NCBI RefSeq assembly: GCF_002099425.1 | Contig: NW_018343979.1 | Coordinates: forward strand, 2,529,501 to 2,593,500 | Length of the DNA stretch: 64,000 nucleotides | Source: Phascolarctos cinereus | Taxonomy: Eukaryota > Chordata > Mammalia > Diprotodontia > Phascolarctidae | Reading direction: 5' to 3' | Translations under genes and position numbers: made by a program | Shown here: positions 11,815-22,954 of the stretch, piece after piece | How the letters are laid out: each line of letters begins with the position of its first letter | Position numbering within the stretch: position 1 is the first letter of the stretch | The notes under the pieces: generated by a model | What the model saw: the letters and a program-made list of their open reading frames with translations, nothing else | What the model was told of the DNA's origin: nothing | The model's database searches: none

Positions 11815-12036
11815 AAAGCATAATTCTTAACCTTGTATCATGGTCCCTTTGGCAAACTGGTGAAACGTATGGACTCCTCAGAATACTGTTTGAAAATAAT
11901 TGAAGAAAATACTAAATTTGGGTTAGAAGTTAGTGAAAATAAAGATGTATTTTTTTCCATCCAAGTTCATGGATCCCTTCAAATCTATCCACATACTTAA
12001 CCATGAACCATAGGTTAAGAACTCCTGTTCTAGGAC
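11815..12036 (+). mobile_element. Non-autonomous inverted-repeat DNA transposon, copy 2
   Basis: The left end reads 'CATAATTCTTAACCTTGTAT' and the right end 'ATAGGTTAAGAACTCCTG'. The core TTCTTAACCT is the exact reverse complement of AGGTTAAGAA, so terminal inverted repeats are visible. The element is about 220 bp, with no coding capacity. It is the better preserved of the two copies in the window. Confidence 0.65.
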
Positions 12037-12087
12037 AAGCAGGGCTGCATGTACCATGAGAAGGATGGGCAGCTCTCACCATCTTTC

Positions 12088-12205
12088 ACTTCAATTCAAT
12101 AACATTTATTAAGTACTTACCATGTGCCTAGGCACTGCCCTAAGCTTTGGGTATAGAAAAAAGGAAAAGAAAGACAGTCCCTGCCCTCAAGGAGCTTACA
12201 ATCTG
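12088..12205 (-). repeat. L2 LINE 3' end, minus strand
   Basis: 'ACATTTATTAAGTACTTACC', 'ATGTGCCTAGGCACTGCCCT' and 'CTGCCCTCAAGGAGCTTACA' are the antisense L2 3' end. Confidence 0.85.
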
Positions 12206-12635
12206 AGATGCTTTTTGCATCATACTACAGGAAAAGACACAAAGAGCTCCAGTAAGAAGCCCATATGGTCAAATATAAAGAATCACCATTTGTCCTTACA
12301 CATCTTTTCATAATAGGAAAACATAACTTCTATTTTGGAAGACTATCAAGTGACACCTTTGGTAAATGGGCAGGGATGGAACTACTAAGTAGCCACTGCT
12401 TATGTAAACAGTATGGGGAATTTCTTCTCTACCCATCATTCCAAGGCAAAAGATTAAAAAGACTAGTTTGGCTAGGATGTAGAGGGTGGGAAGGGGACAA
12501 ATACTAATACTTATGTTATGACTTCCCTAGGACCTTAAACCTCTGAGAACCTATTCTCATTACCTCATAGGACCTTCCTTGGAGGACATCATCCCAACTC
12601 ATTCACAAAAATTACTTCATTCCTAAAACTGGTAA
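12206..12635. other. Unassigned sequence
   Basis: Nothing is recognised. Two overlapping short frames at 12122-12507 begin within the L2 tail or in unmatched sequence and look like chance. Confidence 0.4.
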
Positions 12636-12639
12636 GATC

Positions 12640-12800
12640 ATAGAATCATATATCTAAGGCAGAAAGGGACTTTGGAGGCCATCTAATCTAATACCCTCTT
12701 TTGATAGATGAGTAAAAACTGAGGTCCTGATTAAGCAATTTGCCCAAGATCACACATGTAGAATAGTCATCAGTTGGAAACCATATCCCAGGGTCCCCAG
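12640..12800 (-). repeat. MIR/CORE-SINE, minus strand
   Basis: 'AGATCATAGAATCATATATC', 'GGGACTTTGGAGGCCATCTA' and 'TTTGCCCAAGATCACACATG' follow the antisense CORE-SINE order. Confidence 0.75.
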
Positions 12801-13134
12801 ATTTATATAGATATACAACCATATACAAAATCTATATACAATAATTTGTAATACAAACAAATGTATAAGATGTGTACCTATACTTCATAAGCAAATAAAC
12901 ACATATATCTGGGAAGGAGCCAATAAACTCCATTCAAAATATTGTGGGAAAAAAAATGTATTTCAAATACAAATATGCGATACGCACAAAACCTAAAACA
13001 ATGAAACCTATTGAAAGACATACTGAGACCACCTATATTTGTTGATTTAGTAGAGTTTCAATTTCATCCTTCTACCAATACTCCAAGTCTTCTAATCCTG
13101 TGTCATTTTTGTGGTCAATGTTGTCTCAGAAATA

Positions 13135-13425
13135 CTCCATACAGAGTCTATCCCATGGACTGGAAGCCTTTCTATAATACTGGGGAGGGAAATCAGTGTA
13201 CTTCTTTGGCATTCCATATGTTGTCTCTCATTATTGATGTATGACTGGCCCACTTAATTTTCTGGTCATCCGTGAGCAGACAATGATGCTTTACCACGTG
13301 ACAGACATGTGATTTAACCCTCCAAATCTCAGTTTGCTCCTCTGAGGCAGGTAGGTGGTCAGTGGATAGATAGCTAGACCTGGAGTTGGGAAGATCTGAG
13401 TTCAAATCTGCCCTCAAATACATGT
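13135..13425 (-). repeat. RTE (BovB-like) LINE, C-terminal fragment
   Basis: The minus strand encodes KWASHTSIMRDNIW, a form of the RTE C-terminal motif 'WAGHVARMxDNRWT'. The 76-codon frame at 13193-13423 covers it. It resembles the better copy at 14940-15260 and probably comes from the same family that supplied the tail of the RTE-tailed SINEs. Confidence 0.55.
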
Positions 13426-13560
13426 TAACTATGGGACCTAGGCAAGTCTCTTAATTGCTGTCTATGTCAGTTTCTTTATTTGTAAAATGGGATTAAATAG
13501 AACCTCAGCAAACCTGAAAGTACTACATAAATACTAGCTATTATCACCTGTAAAACAGAG
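13335..13560 (+). repeat. MIR/Mon1-type CORE-SINE
   Basis: 'CTAGACCTGGAGTTGGGAAG', 'TGAGTTCAAATCTGCC', 'GTCAGTTTCTTTATTTGTAA' and 'CTACATAAATACTAGCTATT' give head, core and tail in order. Confidence 0.8.
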
Positions 13561-14127
13561 ATAATCTATGCCATCACAAATACATAGTGATGAAAGTGCT
13601 TTGTGAAATTTGAAATTGCTATGTAAATGTAAATTATTAGCATTACTTTTGCTACAGTTGTTATGATTGTCTTTTAATCCCAAAGTTATGTTAACAACAT
13701 GTGGCCTTTGGAGAATTTAGCTACAAATTTGTAAGACAGAGGAAAACAAAAGAGGTAATAAACTCCCTCTGCCAGATTTGTTTGGGGTTTTTAGTTCTAC
13801 TTCTCTGATGTTAGAGCTAAAAATTCTAATTATTTGGAATTTCCTTAAATATTTCTCCATTTAGTCAGGGCTGAGTAGAGAAATCAAATGGTACAATGTG
13901 GAAAAATAGAATGGTGGTACAAAAAAATGTTTAGAATATTGTCTTGCTGAAAGTAGGCTTAACATTAATTATAAGAGCTTTGACCCCTTTAAATAGCAAT
14001 TCTCATCAACAAAGCACCAGTTTTGCCGTCAGCAAACTAGCCTGATAGCTTCATTAAAAGACAAAAAATCACAACAGCTCCTCTTATGTGTTCAATTGTC
14101 TTATATGAAAACCATGCAGAACACTAG
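13561..14127. other. Unassigned sequence
   Basis: A short continuation of the upstream SINE-type tail may reach 13645. The rest shows nothing recognisable. Confidence 0.4.
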
Positions 14128-14136
14128 TGGCAAGTT

Positions 14137-14374
14137 GGGCGGCTAGGTAGCACAGTGGATAGAGTACTGGGCCTGGAGTCAGGAAAACTCATCTTCCTGA
14201 GTTCAAATCTGGCCTCAGATACTTATTATGGATAAGTCACCTAACCCTTTTTCAGTTTCCTCATCTGTAAAATGAGCTGAAGAAGGAATTGGCAAACTAC
14301 TCCACTGTATCTGGCAAGAAAACCCCAAATGGTGATACAGAGTCAGACATGACTGAAAAATGATGGAACAACAA
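14137..14374 (+). repeat. RTE-tailed tRNA SINE with target duplications
   Basis: A complete copy: head 'GGCGGCTAGGTAGCACAGTG', B-box-like 'GAGTTCAAATCTGGCC', body 'TCATCTGTAAAATGAGCTGA' and tail 'GAGTCAGACATGACTGAAAA'. The 9-bp duplication TGGCAAGTT lies at 14128-14136 and 14375-14383, so both edges are exact. Confidence 0.92.
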
Positions 14375-14383
14375 TGGCAAGTT

Positions 14384-14938
14384 TCTGAGATGCCCCTGGA
14401 AGCTCAATGAATGTTGGCTCCTCATAAGAAAAACACTTTAGGAAATTCCCCTTTGCTGAAATGAGGATGGAAAAATATAAACTTCCAGACATTATGCTAC
14501 AGACATTATCTCAGCAGAAAGTAGATTGTTTGGTCAGCAACGTTACCTGATAACTTCAAAAGAAAAATAGGGTTTGGTAAACATGTCTTGTATCTTGATA
14601 TTTCATTTGGCTCTATGAGTACACCCTGCTGGAGTGCAGATCAGAATCCATGCATCCTAGGGTTTTTTTGTGTGGGAGCCAGTTAGAACTGACTCCCAAG
14701 AACCTAGTGTTAAATTTTTAGTGTGAGCATTTACACCTTGGAAATCAGAAAATATGACAATTCAGAGCTTGATTTATTGTTTTGTTCATTGACTAGATTT
14801 AAGAGGAAAATATTAATAACACAGGTTGAACTTAATAGTGTGACCTGTATGCATTAACCAGAGGACCAGTTAAACATTTAGCAGCATATTCCTATATCCA
14901 CTTCATCTCATCCTTTTTGAATGTGGGAAGGGAAAAGT
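14384..14938. other. Unassigned sequence
   Basis: Nothing is recognised in this stretch on either strand. Confidence 0.4.
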
Positions 14939-14939
14939 C

Positions 14940-15262
14940 AATTACATTTCTAATTCCTTTAAAGAGGGTCTACCCAACACACTGGAGCCTTCCTTTACCT
15001 GTCTTGCCATTGCATGGATACCAATGGAGCATTCATGCTATCCATTAGTTATCTCTCACTCTGGCTACATGAGTAGTCCAATTTATTTTCCAGTCATTAC
15101 TCTCTAATTTTTTTTGCATTGCTTGTACAATTCTTCATTGGCAACATGTTGCCTACTATTCATCCCCAACTGTGCCTCTCAATCACCTTTAATATGACCC
15201 ACAACACCAATTCTTTAGAGACTATGATAGTCCATAATCTAGAGCCATACATCTCTATAAGA
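14940..15262 (-). repeat. RTE (BovB-like) LINE, C-terminal coding remnant
   Basis: The minus strand encodes WTTHVARVRDN, a stop, WIA, a stop, then MLHWYPCNGKTGKGRLQ. This matches the RTE C-terminal pattern 'WAGHVARMxDNRWT..V.EWYPRDGKR.RGRP'. Upstream coding sequence (toward 15260) continues in decayed form. The plus-strand sequence around 15030-15110 is shared with 13200-13265. Confidence 0.7.
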
Positions 15263-15264
15263 AT

Positions 15265-15578
15265 ACAAATATTAAAATAATGGGCTTTTGTTTTGGGGAA
15301 AAGATTGAGGGTCATTAAGAAACATTATCAGGTTAACAAATATAATTGGCTTGAATTCCTGGGCCCAGCTCATTGTCAGTTCACAAGGCCTGTCTGAGAT
15401 GGGCCAGCTCTATGAGCTGAATATTTGAACCTGAATATCATATCCAGGACAACAAGCAATCTTTATCTACTAGCTTTTCTCTTGTAGACAGTTAAACCAA
15501 ACTTTGTTCAGTGATTAAAAATCTCATTTAGGAGACCATACTTTTCTGGGGTTTGATGCAATAAATACAATTAATGTT
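15265..15578. other. Unassigned sequence
   Basis: Nothing is recognised in this stretch. Confidence 0.4.
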
Positions 15579-15579
15579 A

Positions 15580-15700
15580 TAAGATTATAAGCCTATTGAG
15601 GACATAAGCTGTTTCATTTTTTTCTTAGTAACACCAGAGGCTAGCGAAATGTCTGATGCACAATGGGAATTTAATAAATTTTTGTTGAATTGTATTAAAT
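15580..15700 (+). repeat. L2 LINE 3' end
   Basis: 'AAGCCTATTGAGGACATAAG' (L2 'TGAGCTCCTTGAGGGCA'), then 'GAATTTAATAAATTTTTGTT' give the sense L2 3' end with its TGAA-like tail. Confidence 0.7.
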
Positions 15701-15714
15701 TCCATAAGAAGTGA

Positions 15715-15970
15715 TGAAACGGATGGTTTCAGAGAAAACTGTGAAGACTTATATGAACTGATCCAGAGTGAAGTGGGCAGAACCAGGAGAATAATTTGTA
15801 CAATAACAACATTATAAAGACAAACAATTTTGAAAGTTTTAAGAATTTTGACAAATAAAAAGACTAGCTACAATTCCAGAGGACCAGTGCTAAATCCTTC
15901 TACCCACCTCCTGACAGAGAGGCAAAGGCCTCAAGAGGATAAATGAGACACATACAGAGTTAGTGTATTT
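15715..15970 (+). repeat. L1 LINE 3' end
   Basis: 'GAACTGATCCAGAGTGAAGT', 'AGAACCAGGAGAATAATTTG', 'CCCACCTCCTGACAGAGAGG' and 'AATGAGACACAT'-like sequence follow the marsupial L1 3' end. Confidence 0.75.
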
Positions 15971-16666
15971 TTAAGTTTTAATAACTCTGAAAAGTATAAA
16001 TACTACAAATTTACTTGTTCTACTAAGCCCAACCATGAGGGGAGGTCTCTATCACAGAAGAGGTAAGGGGACTCACGGGTTTTCTTTGTCTGCCCTTGAA
16101 TTCACGGAGCCATGCACACCCACTGCGATGTATACCTGTGGATCAAATTAAGTCCCAGACTGCATTCCTTGTTTATGCCTTAAAGAAAAAGATCACAAAG
16201 GGGTTCCTGGTTGGGTCAGGGAGAACAAGCCCAGTTCTTTGGATACTCTGTGGGAAAGATCACATAGGCAGGAAGCAGGGAGCAATGCATTAATCACACT
16301 TTAATAAGGCGCCTTGGGGATCCCTTATTAGTATACCATTTTTCTGGTTTTACTGCACATGTCTGGAGCTTAGCTGAGTGCCATTTATTGGGGCCTAGCT
16401 GGCTTCCTCTAATTTAGCACATTGTTTCTGGATATGGCCTTAATTTAATTTAGAAGGCAGTTTTGGCAAGTAGCTTCCATGTTCCCCTTTACACTCTTAG
16501 TTCTTATTTTCTATTTATTGTTACCTTATACTGGCTACTTATATGCCTACTTATTATGGTAACTGGTGAGGTGGTCAGGGGACCCTAGCAACATGCAATT
16601 TCAACACATACTAAAACAGGGGCAATAATAGCACCAAACTTTTAAGGTTGTTGTGAGGATCAAATG
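15971..16666. other. Unassigned moderate-complexity sequence
   Basis: Sequence from 16030 to 16590 is less AT-rich than its surroundings and matches no family I can name. A decayed repeat is possible but nothing diagnostic is visible. The 65-codon frame at 16096-16293 has no known domain. Confidence 0.35.
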
Positions 16667-16667
16667 A

Positions 16668-16808
16668 GAAAACTTTTTTTTTGGCAAGACAATGGGGTTA
16701 AGTGACTTGCCCAGAGTCACATAGCTAGTGAGTATTATGTGTCTGAGATTGGACTTGAATTCAGGTTCTCCTGACTCCAGGACCAGTGCTCTGTCCACTA
16801 CACCACCC
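16668..16808 (-). repeat. tRNA-derived marsupial SINE (short, A-tailed type), minus strand
   Basis: The plus strand starts with a T-run, then 'GACAATGGGGTTAAGTGACT', 'TTGCCCAGAGTCACATAGCT', 'TGAATTCAGGTTCTCCTGAC' and 'CTCTGTCCACTACACCACC'. The tRNA-like end is slightly truncated. Confidence 0.88.
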
Positions 16809-16984
16809 TCATTTTGTTATTTCTAGGCTTGTGCCATTAAAGACAATTTTTACAATTTTTTATTCATAGTGTGTAATTCTAATTAAATAACATTTTACTA
16901 GTAAAGTATTTTATGTAATAGTTTAATCAGAAATCTGAATCATGGATTATACTATCTTTCAGTGATACAACCTAGCACAAAATT

Positions 16985-17082
16985 TCAGAATTAGAAGGGA
17001 CCTCAGAGTTCGTTTAATTAAAGCTGTAACTGAATAGGAATTCCCTATAAAATAACTCCATCAAATTGTTATCCAGCTTCAC
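16985..17082 (-). repeat. L3/CR1 LINE 3' end, minus strand
   Basis: 'AGAATTAGAAGGGACCTCAG', 'AACTGAATAGGAATTCCCTA' and 'TGTTATCCAGCTTCA' match the antisense L3/CR1 3' end. Confidence 0.6.
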
Positions 17083-17084
17083 AA

Positions 17085-17738
17085 AAGTGAAGGTTGAAAG
17101 TCATTTATTTTTGCATTCAGGGTGTTTAACAAATATTTGCTGAATGAATGTATGAATGTGAATGATTGTTGTATACTATGAAAATGCAAAAAAAAAATAT
17201 GTAATGATGGGCAGGCATTATTCAATCTTACAAAGGCATACATGTGAATGAGAAATAGGCACCATAAGGTCCTATGGAAAGAGCACAGACTAAACATGCA
17301 TTCCTTATGAGAATATGATAGATTCTGAATCAGGTAGTGAGGAGAGAGTGGAAAACAAGTGTGTTCCTTCACTGCTTGCAAAGGACAGAGATAATTTCTT
17401 GGTCAATTCTTGATGGAGACACTGATCACAGAATCAAAATGAGTCAGTTTAAGACAGGGTAGTAGAGGTCTATGATAAATTGATATTGCTATGATATCAA
17501 AAATTGCCAGCTTTGTACCACAAATGGAGTATTTCTTCCCTATGATTCACACAAAACCCAAAAGCTTTTGGCTTCTAGAATTATCTGTAAAAACTCAAAA
17601 ATTTTTCAGTAATAAATTTCAGATGTAACTACTTTAGCTAACAATAGAACAAAGATTGTCAGAATAAGATAAACAAAATTTCCTCAGCATATATTAGAAA
17701 TAATTTTGGCTACATTAAAATACATTTTATATTTTTTC
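17085..17738. other. Unassigned sequence
   Basis: Nothing is recognised. The 100-codon frame on the minus strand at 17079-17381 has no known domain. Confidence 0.4.
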
Positions 17739-17752
17739 TGTGTGTGTGTGTG

Positions 17753-17810
<58 letters not shown>

Positions 17811-17812
17811 TA
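17739..17812. repeat. Microsatellite TG-TA-CA with inverted symmetry
   Basis: A TG run, a TA run of about 40 bp and a CA run follow each other, so the two halves are complementary and can fold into one long hairpin. The frames read through it on the minus strand are repeat translations. Confidence 0.95.
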
Positions 17813-17819
17813 TGCATAA

Positions 17820-18204
17820 CATAGTACGCACACACATAGATACATAGATATACGCAAAGGACAAAACCACAAAAAATATCAATAGTGGGTGCTGTCTCAT
17901 TTCATGAAAATGGTAAATAAGATAGTAACAGATTAAATAATTCACCAATCCATATTACTAAAGTAGGTACGAACAGCAAATGAACTATCAATGGAACTAT
18001 GGATAAAACTCATTTCTTGATTACTAGTCCACAATGGCAGGGTCCTTCAGCCTCTGCTTATCATATTCCTATAATTTCAGACACAGGAATCACTTAAAAG
18101 ATAATTAAAGAGACAAAATTTGTTTTGTGGGTGTAGCTATCAGAGACTTTGTAATACAAAATAATTCTGACCCACCCTTTCAGTGTTTTCTCTACTCCTC
18201 AAGA
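17820..18204. other. Unassigned sequence
   Basis: Nothing is recognised in this stretch. Confidence 0.4.
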
Positions 18205-18405
18205 CTTTCAGACAGACGATGTAGCAGAAAGAACATTGGCCCTGGAGTCAAAGGACTGTATTCAAATCCCACTTTTGCCCTTTACTAATTGTATGAACCT
18301 TGGACAAATCATTTCCCCTCTTGGTACCTATTTCCTTATTTGTAAAATGAAGGAGTTGTGCTAAACAACCATTAAGATTATTTCCAATTCTAAGGTCCAA
18401 TATTA
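18205..18405 (+). repeat. MIR/CORE-SINE
   Basis: 'GATGTAGCAGAAAGAACATT', 'CCTGGAGTCAAAGGACTG', 'TTCAAATCCCACTTTTGCC' and 'TTCCTTATTTGTAAAATGAA' follow the MIR consensus order through to the tail 'TTTCCAATTCTAAGGTCC'. Confidence 0.85.
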
Positions 18406-20903
18406 TATAAATGAAATAGGATATGTGCTTAGAACATGAGAGTTTTCCAGAGCACATACCACATAGGAAATCAAAACTGCAGACATATAGGGGAAGACAC
18501 CACAAATGTCAGACCCACAAAACCATACTGCTCTGCCATTAACCGAAATCATTTGATTCTCTCCCCCCTCCCACCTTTCAGGGCACTTCAGTCTAACAAT
18601 ACAGTATAATGGGCCAAACTACACCAAAACACCAAGCCAGAAGTTTTGACTCTTCCTGCTTCTTCTCTGCAAGCAACCTCAAAGTAGGGGGGAAAGTGAG
18701 TCCTATTGGTTTCATTTGCTTCTTTTTTTTCTCCCACAGATAAACTGTCCTGTTTTTCTGATTATAGGAAAATATATGATTCAAAAGTCTGAGTTGTTAA
18801 ATAGACTACCAAAAGTCAATGTGAAGCAGCAGGGAAATGGGTCAAATGATTTATCACCAATTCTATTTTAATAAGTAGGAAATATAATCATACCACTTAA
18901 GTGGCAGGAAAACCCTGCATCTCAACTCTGAGCACAACTTAAATGCTGACTGTTAGCAAAATACTCAAGCAACCAAAGCTAAGAGGACAGCCATCTAAAG
19001 GTTTTAATAGTAACACTTGAAAAACACTTTAAAAGTCCTTAAAATAAGTATAGAAGACATTTTCATTCATCTATTCAGCCATAGTTTAAAAAAGTGAATG
19101 AAATAAAACAAATACTGTCTGCTGTGAACAGGCCAAGTATAGAAAGTGAATATGCCTTTTTTTCTTAAGCTTATGAATAATTACCTGTCAGATTTGCCTT
19201 TGCTCCTTTACTATTGAAATGTAAAGTTTGGAATATTTCCAATGCAGTGTTTACAAGTCATAGGTACAGATTTAAAATCATTGGAGTTGAAATATGAATA
19301 TCACAAAGTGTTGATTTCAAATCAGAGTTCTAATTGGGCAAAAAGAAATTTTTACTCTGCCATGAAGTGTTATCGAGACAAGTCTTCCAATGGGATGCAA
19401 ACTTCTATACAACAAGATAACACCTTGACATGTTCAGGAAAATGGTCAAAAGGAAGTATGTGGGCAGAACTTGGAGGTGGTGAGCCATGAGTCACAAATG
19501 TTTCCAAGTTCTGAGTTTTAAAATTAAGGTCATTGATCAAGTTAAAGCTCAATCTTTCCTCTGAATTCTTATAAGAATATCAGGGGGTTGGGAGAAATGA
19601 GCATGTCAAACTAGTGTGGGAACACTCATGAAGCACCTCAAAGTTTTACTATGCTGTAGAGTACTGGCAGCTACTTCGGACTGCATGTGAAGATAAATGT
19701 AGCTTCTTTTCTAAACATGTCAACTTGTTTGTATAAACAAGACAGCTATTGAAATTTAAAGTTTAAGAAAAGACCAATATTATTTCCAATGACCTAAGCT
19801 GTTCCTTCCCTGGGTTAAGTTTTATTATATACAATTAAAGGACACAAACAGATCTGACATGCTACAAATATGTTATCTACAACAAGATGAAGCAGACAGA
19901 AACAAGTCAAAACACAAAGACGGAACACATTGTAGATTTTGTTTGTTTTGTTTTCTTTTTTGGTGAGGGAAATGGGGTTCCACTGAAGTTCCTGAAAATA
20001 TTAACACATTGTATTACTGTGTGTTTGCAAAATATGATTTGCCAAGGCCAAATAGCTAGCTAATCCAAGGACTGCATTGGTACCCATCAGCTAACAAGAA
20101 AAAAGACTGTGAGGTAGGTCTCCAGCACACTGGGCAGATCCTCTTTGGGAGATATATGGAGAACACCGATGAGAATTATGTGGCTGATTTCCAATATGTA
20201 CCATTTGAAGAAATACTCATGTCAGTTAGATCCTAGATCCATTAAACTATTGAACTATGTTTCTAAGAAATACCGTTCTTTCAACAACAAAAATTGAGAG
20301 AAACATAGTTCTTAAGGAATAAAACCCAAAATGCATAATGAAATTTAATCTAAAATATTAATATTAATTAATTGGTATTTGCAACTTTGTATTGCCTCAT
20401 TTTTTGTTTTGTTTGTTTTAAGCATTAAAGATCTTTGGGTTAAGCATCAAAGTATTGGCTTTTAGGCTTGAATCTCTTCTGCTACGTGTTGGACTATGGT
20501 GACATCACAGCCAATATGGAAGTCAAGAGAGGCTTGTACTAGCCTATAATTATTATTTACTCCTGGTTATAAAAGAGTATAAATGTATTCTCCTGACACT
20601 GGTAATAGAGTACATGACAGTAGGTAATCTATACTCTAGATATTTGTGACATATGCCAAGAAAAAAGTATTATGCATAAATTAGCCTTAAGGTGAGTATA
20701 CATTTGGATCTGAAACCCTTGTGATCTGGGTGTGGTAATCTTTGGGACTTGAGGAACTTGAGGGAATTGAGGCTTGAGTTGTTAGAGAGTGGAAAGAGTA
20801 GAAGGAGGTAGGGCACACCTTGACTGTGCTTTAGCCCGATTATTATATAAAACTCTGAATCATAATCTCCCCACCCCTAAAAGTGCTGCCTCCATACACA
20901 TAC
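18406..20903. other. Unassigned sequence, 2.5 kb
   Basis: The longest stretch with no recognised repeat on the left half of the window. No exon-like open frame with splice sites stands out. Frames at 18593-18784, 19242-19490 and 19370-19552 carry no known domain. Confidence 0.45.
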
Positions 20904-20904
20904 A

Positions 20905-21318
20905 CAGAGAGCAATCAATCAATCAATAAACATTTATTAAGCACCTATTATATCCCAGGCACTGTGCTAAGAGATGGGATACAAAAAGAGGCAAAAGACA
21001 GTTTTTGCCCTGAAAGAGCTCACATCTGATGGGAGAGATGTCATGCAAAGAAACATATATGAAACAAGCTATATTCAGGATCAACAGGAAATAATCAACA
21101 GAGGGGAGACACTAGAATTAAGAGGGGTTGAGAAAGGCCTTCAATAAAAGATGGAATCTTAGTTGGTACTTAAAGGACACCAGGGAGGTCAGTAGGCAAA
21201 GTGGAAGAGGAAAAGTGTTCCAGACATGGGGCCTGGAACCTAAAGATAACTTGAGTGTCTTGACTTTTGGATAGCAAGGAGGCCAATGTCACTATATCTG
21301 GGAAGCAGTGATGGAGGA
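20905..21318 (-). repeat. L2 LINE 3' region, minus strand, about 410 bp
   Basis: It starts with 'AATCAATCAATCAATAAACA' (the L2 tail repeat), then 'AGGCACTGTGCTAAGAGATG', 'CTGAAAGAGCTCACATCTGA', 'AGTGTTCCAGACATGGGG' and 'CAAGGAGGCCAATGTCACTA'. This is one of the longest continuous L2 3' regions here. Confidence 0.9.
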
Positions 21319-21319
21319 G

Positions 21320-21955
21320 TCTCAGATATGTTACTTATCTGAACAACACAGTTCTGATGTAGCTCTTATTTAAGACAGAGGTCAGGGTCTGGACAGTCTA
21401 AGTAGACCCAGAACTCAAGGTGTGATTGAGGTTGTGAGTGGGTCCATAACCCTATAATGTTGGCAAAAAGAAAGTCATTATTATCGTGTTTGATTCAATA
21501 ACTTGTAGCACTGGAGGGTGAGAACTTAACATCTTCCTTCTTTCTGCCTTATTAATCTACCTGTTATCAGTGGGTATGACCAACCAATGATAATAAGGGA
21601 AAATATACCTTTATTTATTAAGTCTATCCAGCTGGGAGCATTTTGGTAGAAAGCAAGCAAATACCCTTTTCAGTCCTTCAGCCTGGAAAGGCCAGGCTCT
21701 CTTCAAGCTAATTGAGACTGACTGCTCCTCCCTGAGGTTCTCCATGGCAGTAATGTGCATTTTTTGTTAAACTGCTTGACAGGCTGAAACTATCTTGAAG
21801 TATGCTTTAGCCAGCTCACAACACATAGCTTTGAATTAAGTCACACAGCTCACATTCAGAACCAAATGGCAACCTTTGGCCTTCAGACAGGAAGAAAGAA
21901 AAAAACAGCCACATGCTGGAGCAGCAGGCAGTATAGTTCCTAAGTTTATTTGACT
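21320..21955. other. Unassigned sequence
   Basis: Nothing is recognised in this stretch on either strand. Confidence 0.4.
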
Positions 21956-22043
21956 AGTGTCAATCAATTTCTCAGCAAATATTTACAGAGCAACAACTCC
22001 TTCACCTAGCACTCTGCTAGAATCATTATGGGGAATATAATGA

Positions 22044-22085
22044 TTAAAAATATAATGATGATGATGATGATGATGATGGTGATAA
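22044..22085. repeat. GAT triplet microsatellite
   Basis: About nine GAT units, slightly interrupted, at the junction of the L2 piece and the MIR. Confidence 0.9.
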
Positions 22086-22345
22086 GGATAGCTAGCACTT
22101 ATATAGTACTTTAAGGTTTCCAAAACATTTTACATATATCTCATTTGATTGTCACAAGACCTGTAGGAAGCAGATGCTATTTACTGTACTTAGATTATGG
22201 ATGAGGAAACTAAGGTACATAGAAGTTAAGTGACTTGCCCAAGGTCACCAAGCCAGTAAGTATCTGAAGCAGGATTTTAATTCAAGTCTTCCTAAGTCCA
22301 AGTCCAGCACTCTATTCACTTCCCCACCAGGTTGTCTCAGATGGA
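22086..22345 (-). repeat. MIR/CORE-SINE, minus strand, nearly full
   Basis: 'GATAGCTAGCACTTATATAG', 'ACATATATCTCATTTGATTG', 'ATGGATGAGGAAACTAAGGT', 'GTGACTTGCCCAAGGTCACC' and 'TCCAGCACTCTATTCACTTC' cover the tail, core and tRNA-like head in antisense order. Confidence 0.88.
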
Positions 22346-22460
22346 GACACACAATTCTCTCTTCAAGGACCTTACTATGTGATTAGAGGGAAAGATGAAC
22401 GTGCATGAAAGAAGTAGAGGAAATGTGAGACAGCATTAACAAGAATGTCAATCATTTGGT

Positions 22461-22950
22461 TGAGACTTTTCATGGCTATAAGTGTCCAGAAAAGTTGGTC
22501 TTTCAGGGAAAAGATTGAGTCTGATGTACATGTACTGGGAATCGACCTTTATCATTTAAGATTAGAGTCAGAACTAGCAGGGAGCTACCAAAGTTCCACC
22601 CCAGATGCATAGGCACTTCCCAATCCTGTGCCCTGATGTTGGATTCTTGGTTTACTCTCTTGCCCACTCCTTAAGATCCCGCAGTAGTCAATTTCTTCTC
22701 TCCTGGGCACTTTCCCTCCAGGATGTGGTGGGGTGGTGGACTATTCCCCATTCTTCCATGTGCTTGTTCTAGGGATCTGTTTGATTCAGTATAACAAGTA
22801 TCAGCTGGGGACAGGGTGGCAAATGGAACCATTTGAAAAATGGAAAAATGGGCATCTGCTTTTCTTCCCCCCCTATTTAATTACTCCCCGTACTATAGTA
22901 CTAGCCTTTCTCAGTTCCCTCTTCTGCCTTTCCTTTCCATTCCACCCATT
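22461..22950. other. Unassigned sequence
   Basis: Nothing is recognised. Overlapping frames at 22733-23034 are chance frames that run into a MIR. Confidence 0.4.
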
Positions 22951-22954
22951 GGAC

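Larger units (their letters stand above)
21960..22460 (-). repeat. L2 LINE 3' end, minus strand, split by a MIR
   Basis: The L2 tail 'CAGCAAATATTTACAGAGCA' and 'ACCTAGCACTCTGCTAGAAT' lie at 21970-22025. 'CTCTTCAAGGACCTTACTAT', the next L2 block, appears only at 22360, after a microsatellite and a MIR. Confidence 0.6.

Noticed and set aside
14137-14374. Possible tRNA gene from the SINE head with A- and B-box-like sequence
   Set aside because: The head does not close into a tRNA cloverleaf with an acceptor stem, and it continues into the SINE body and RTE-like tail; the same holds for all SINE heads here.
17684-17948. Short cysteine/tyrosine-rich frames on the minus strand
   Set aside because: They are translations of the TG-TA-CA microsatellite.
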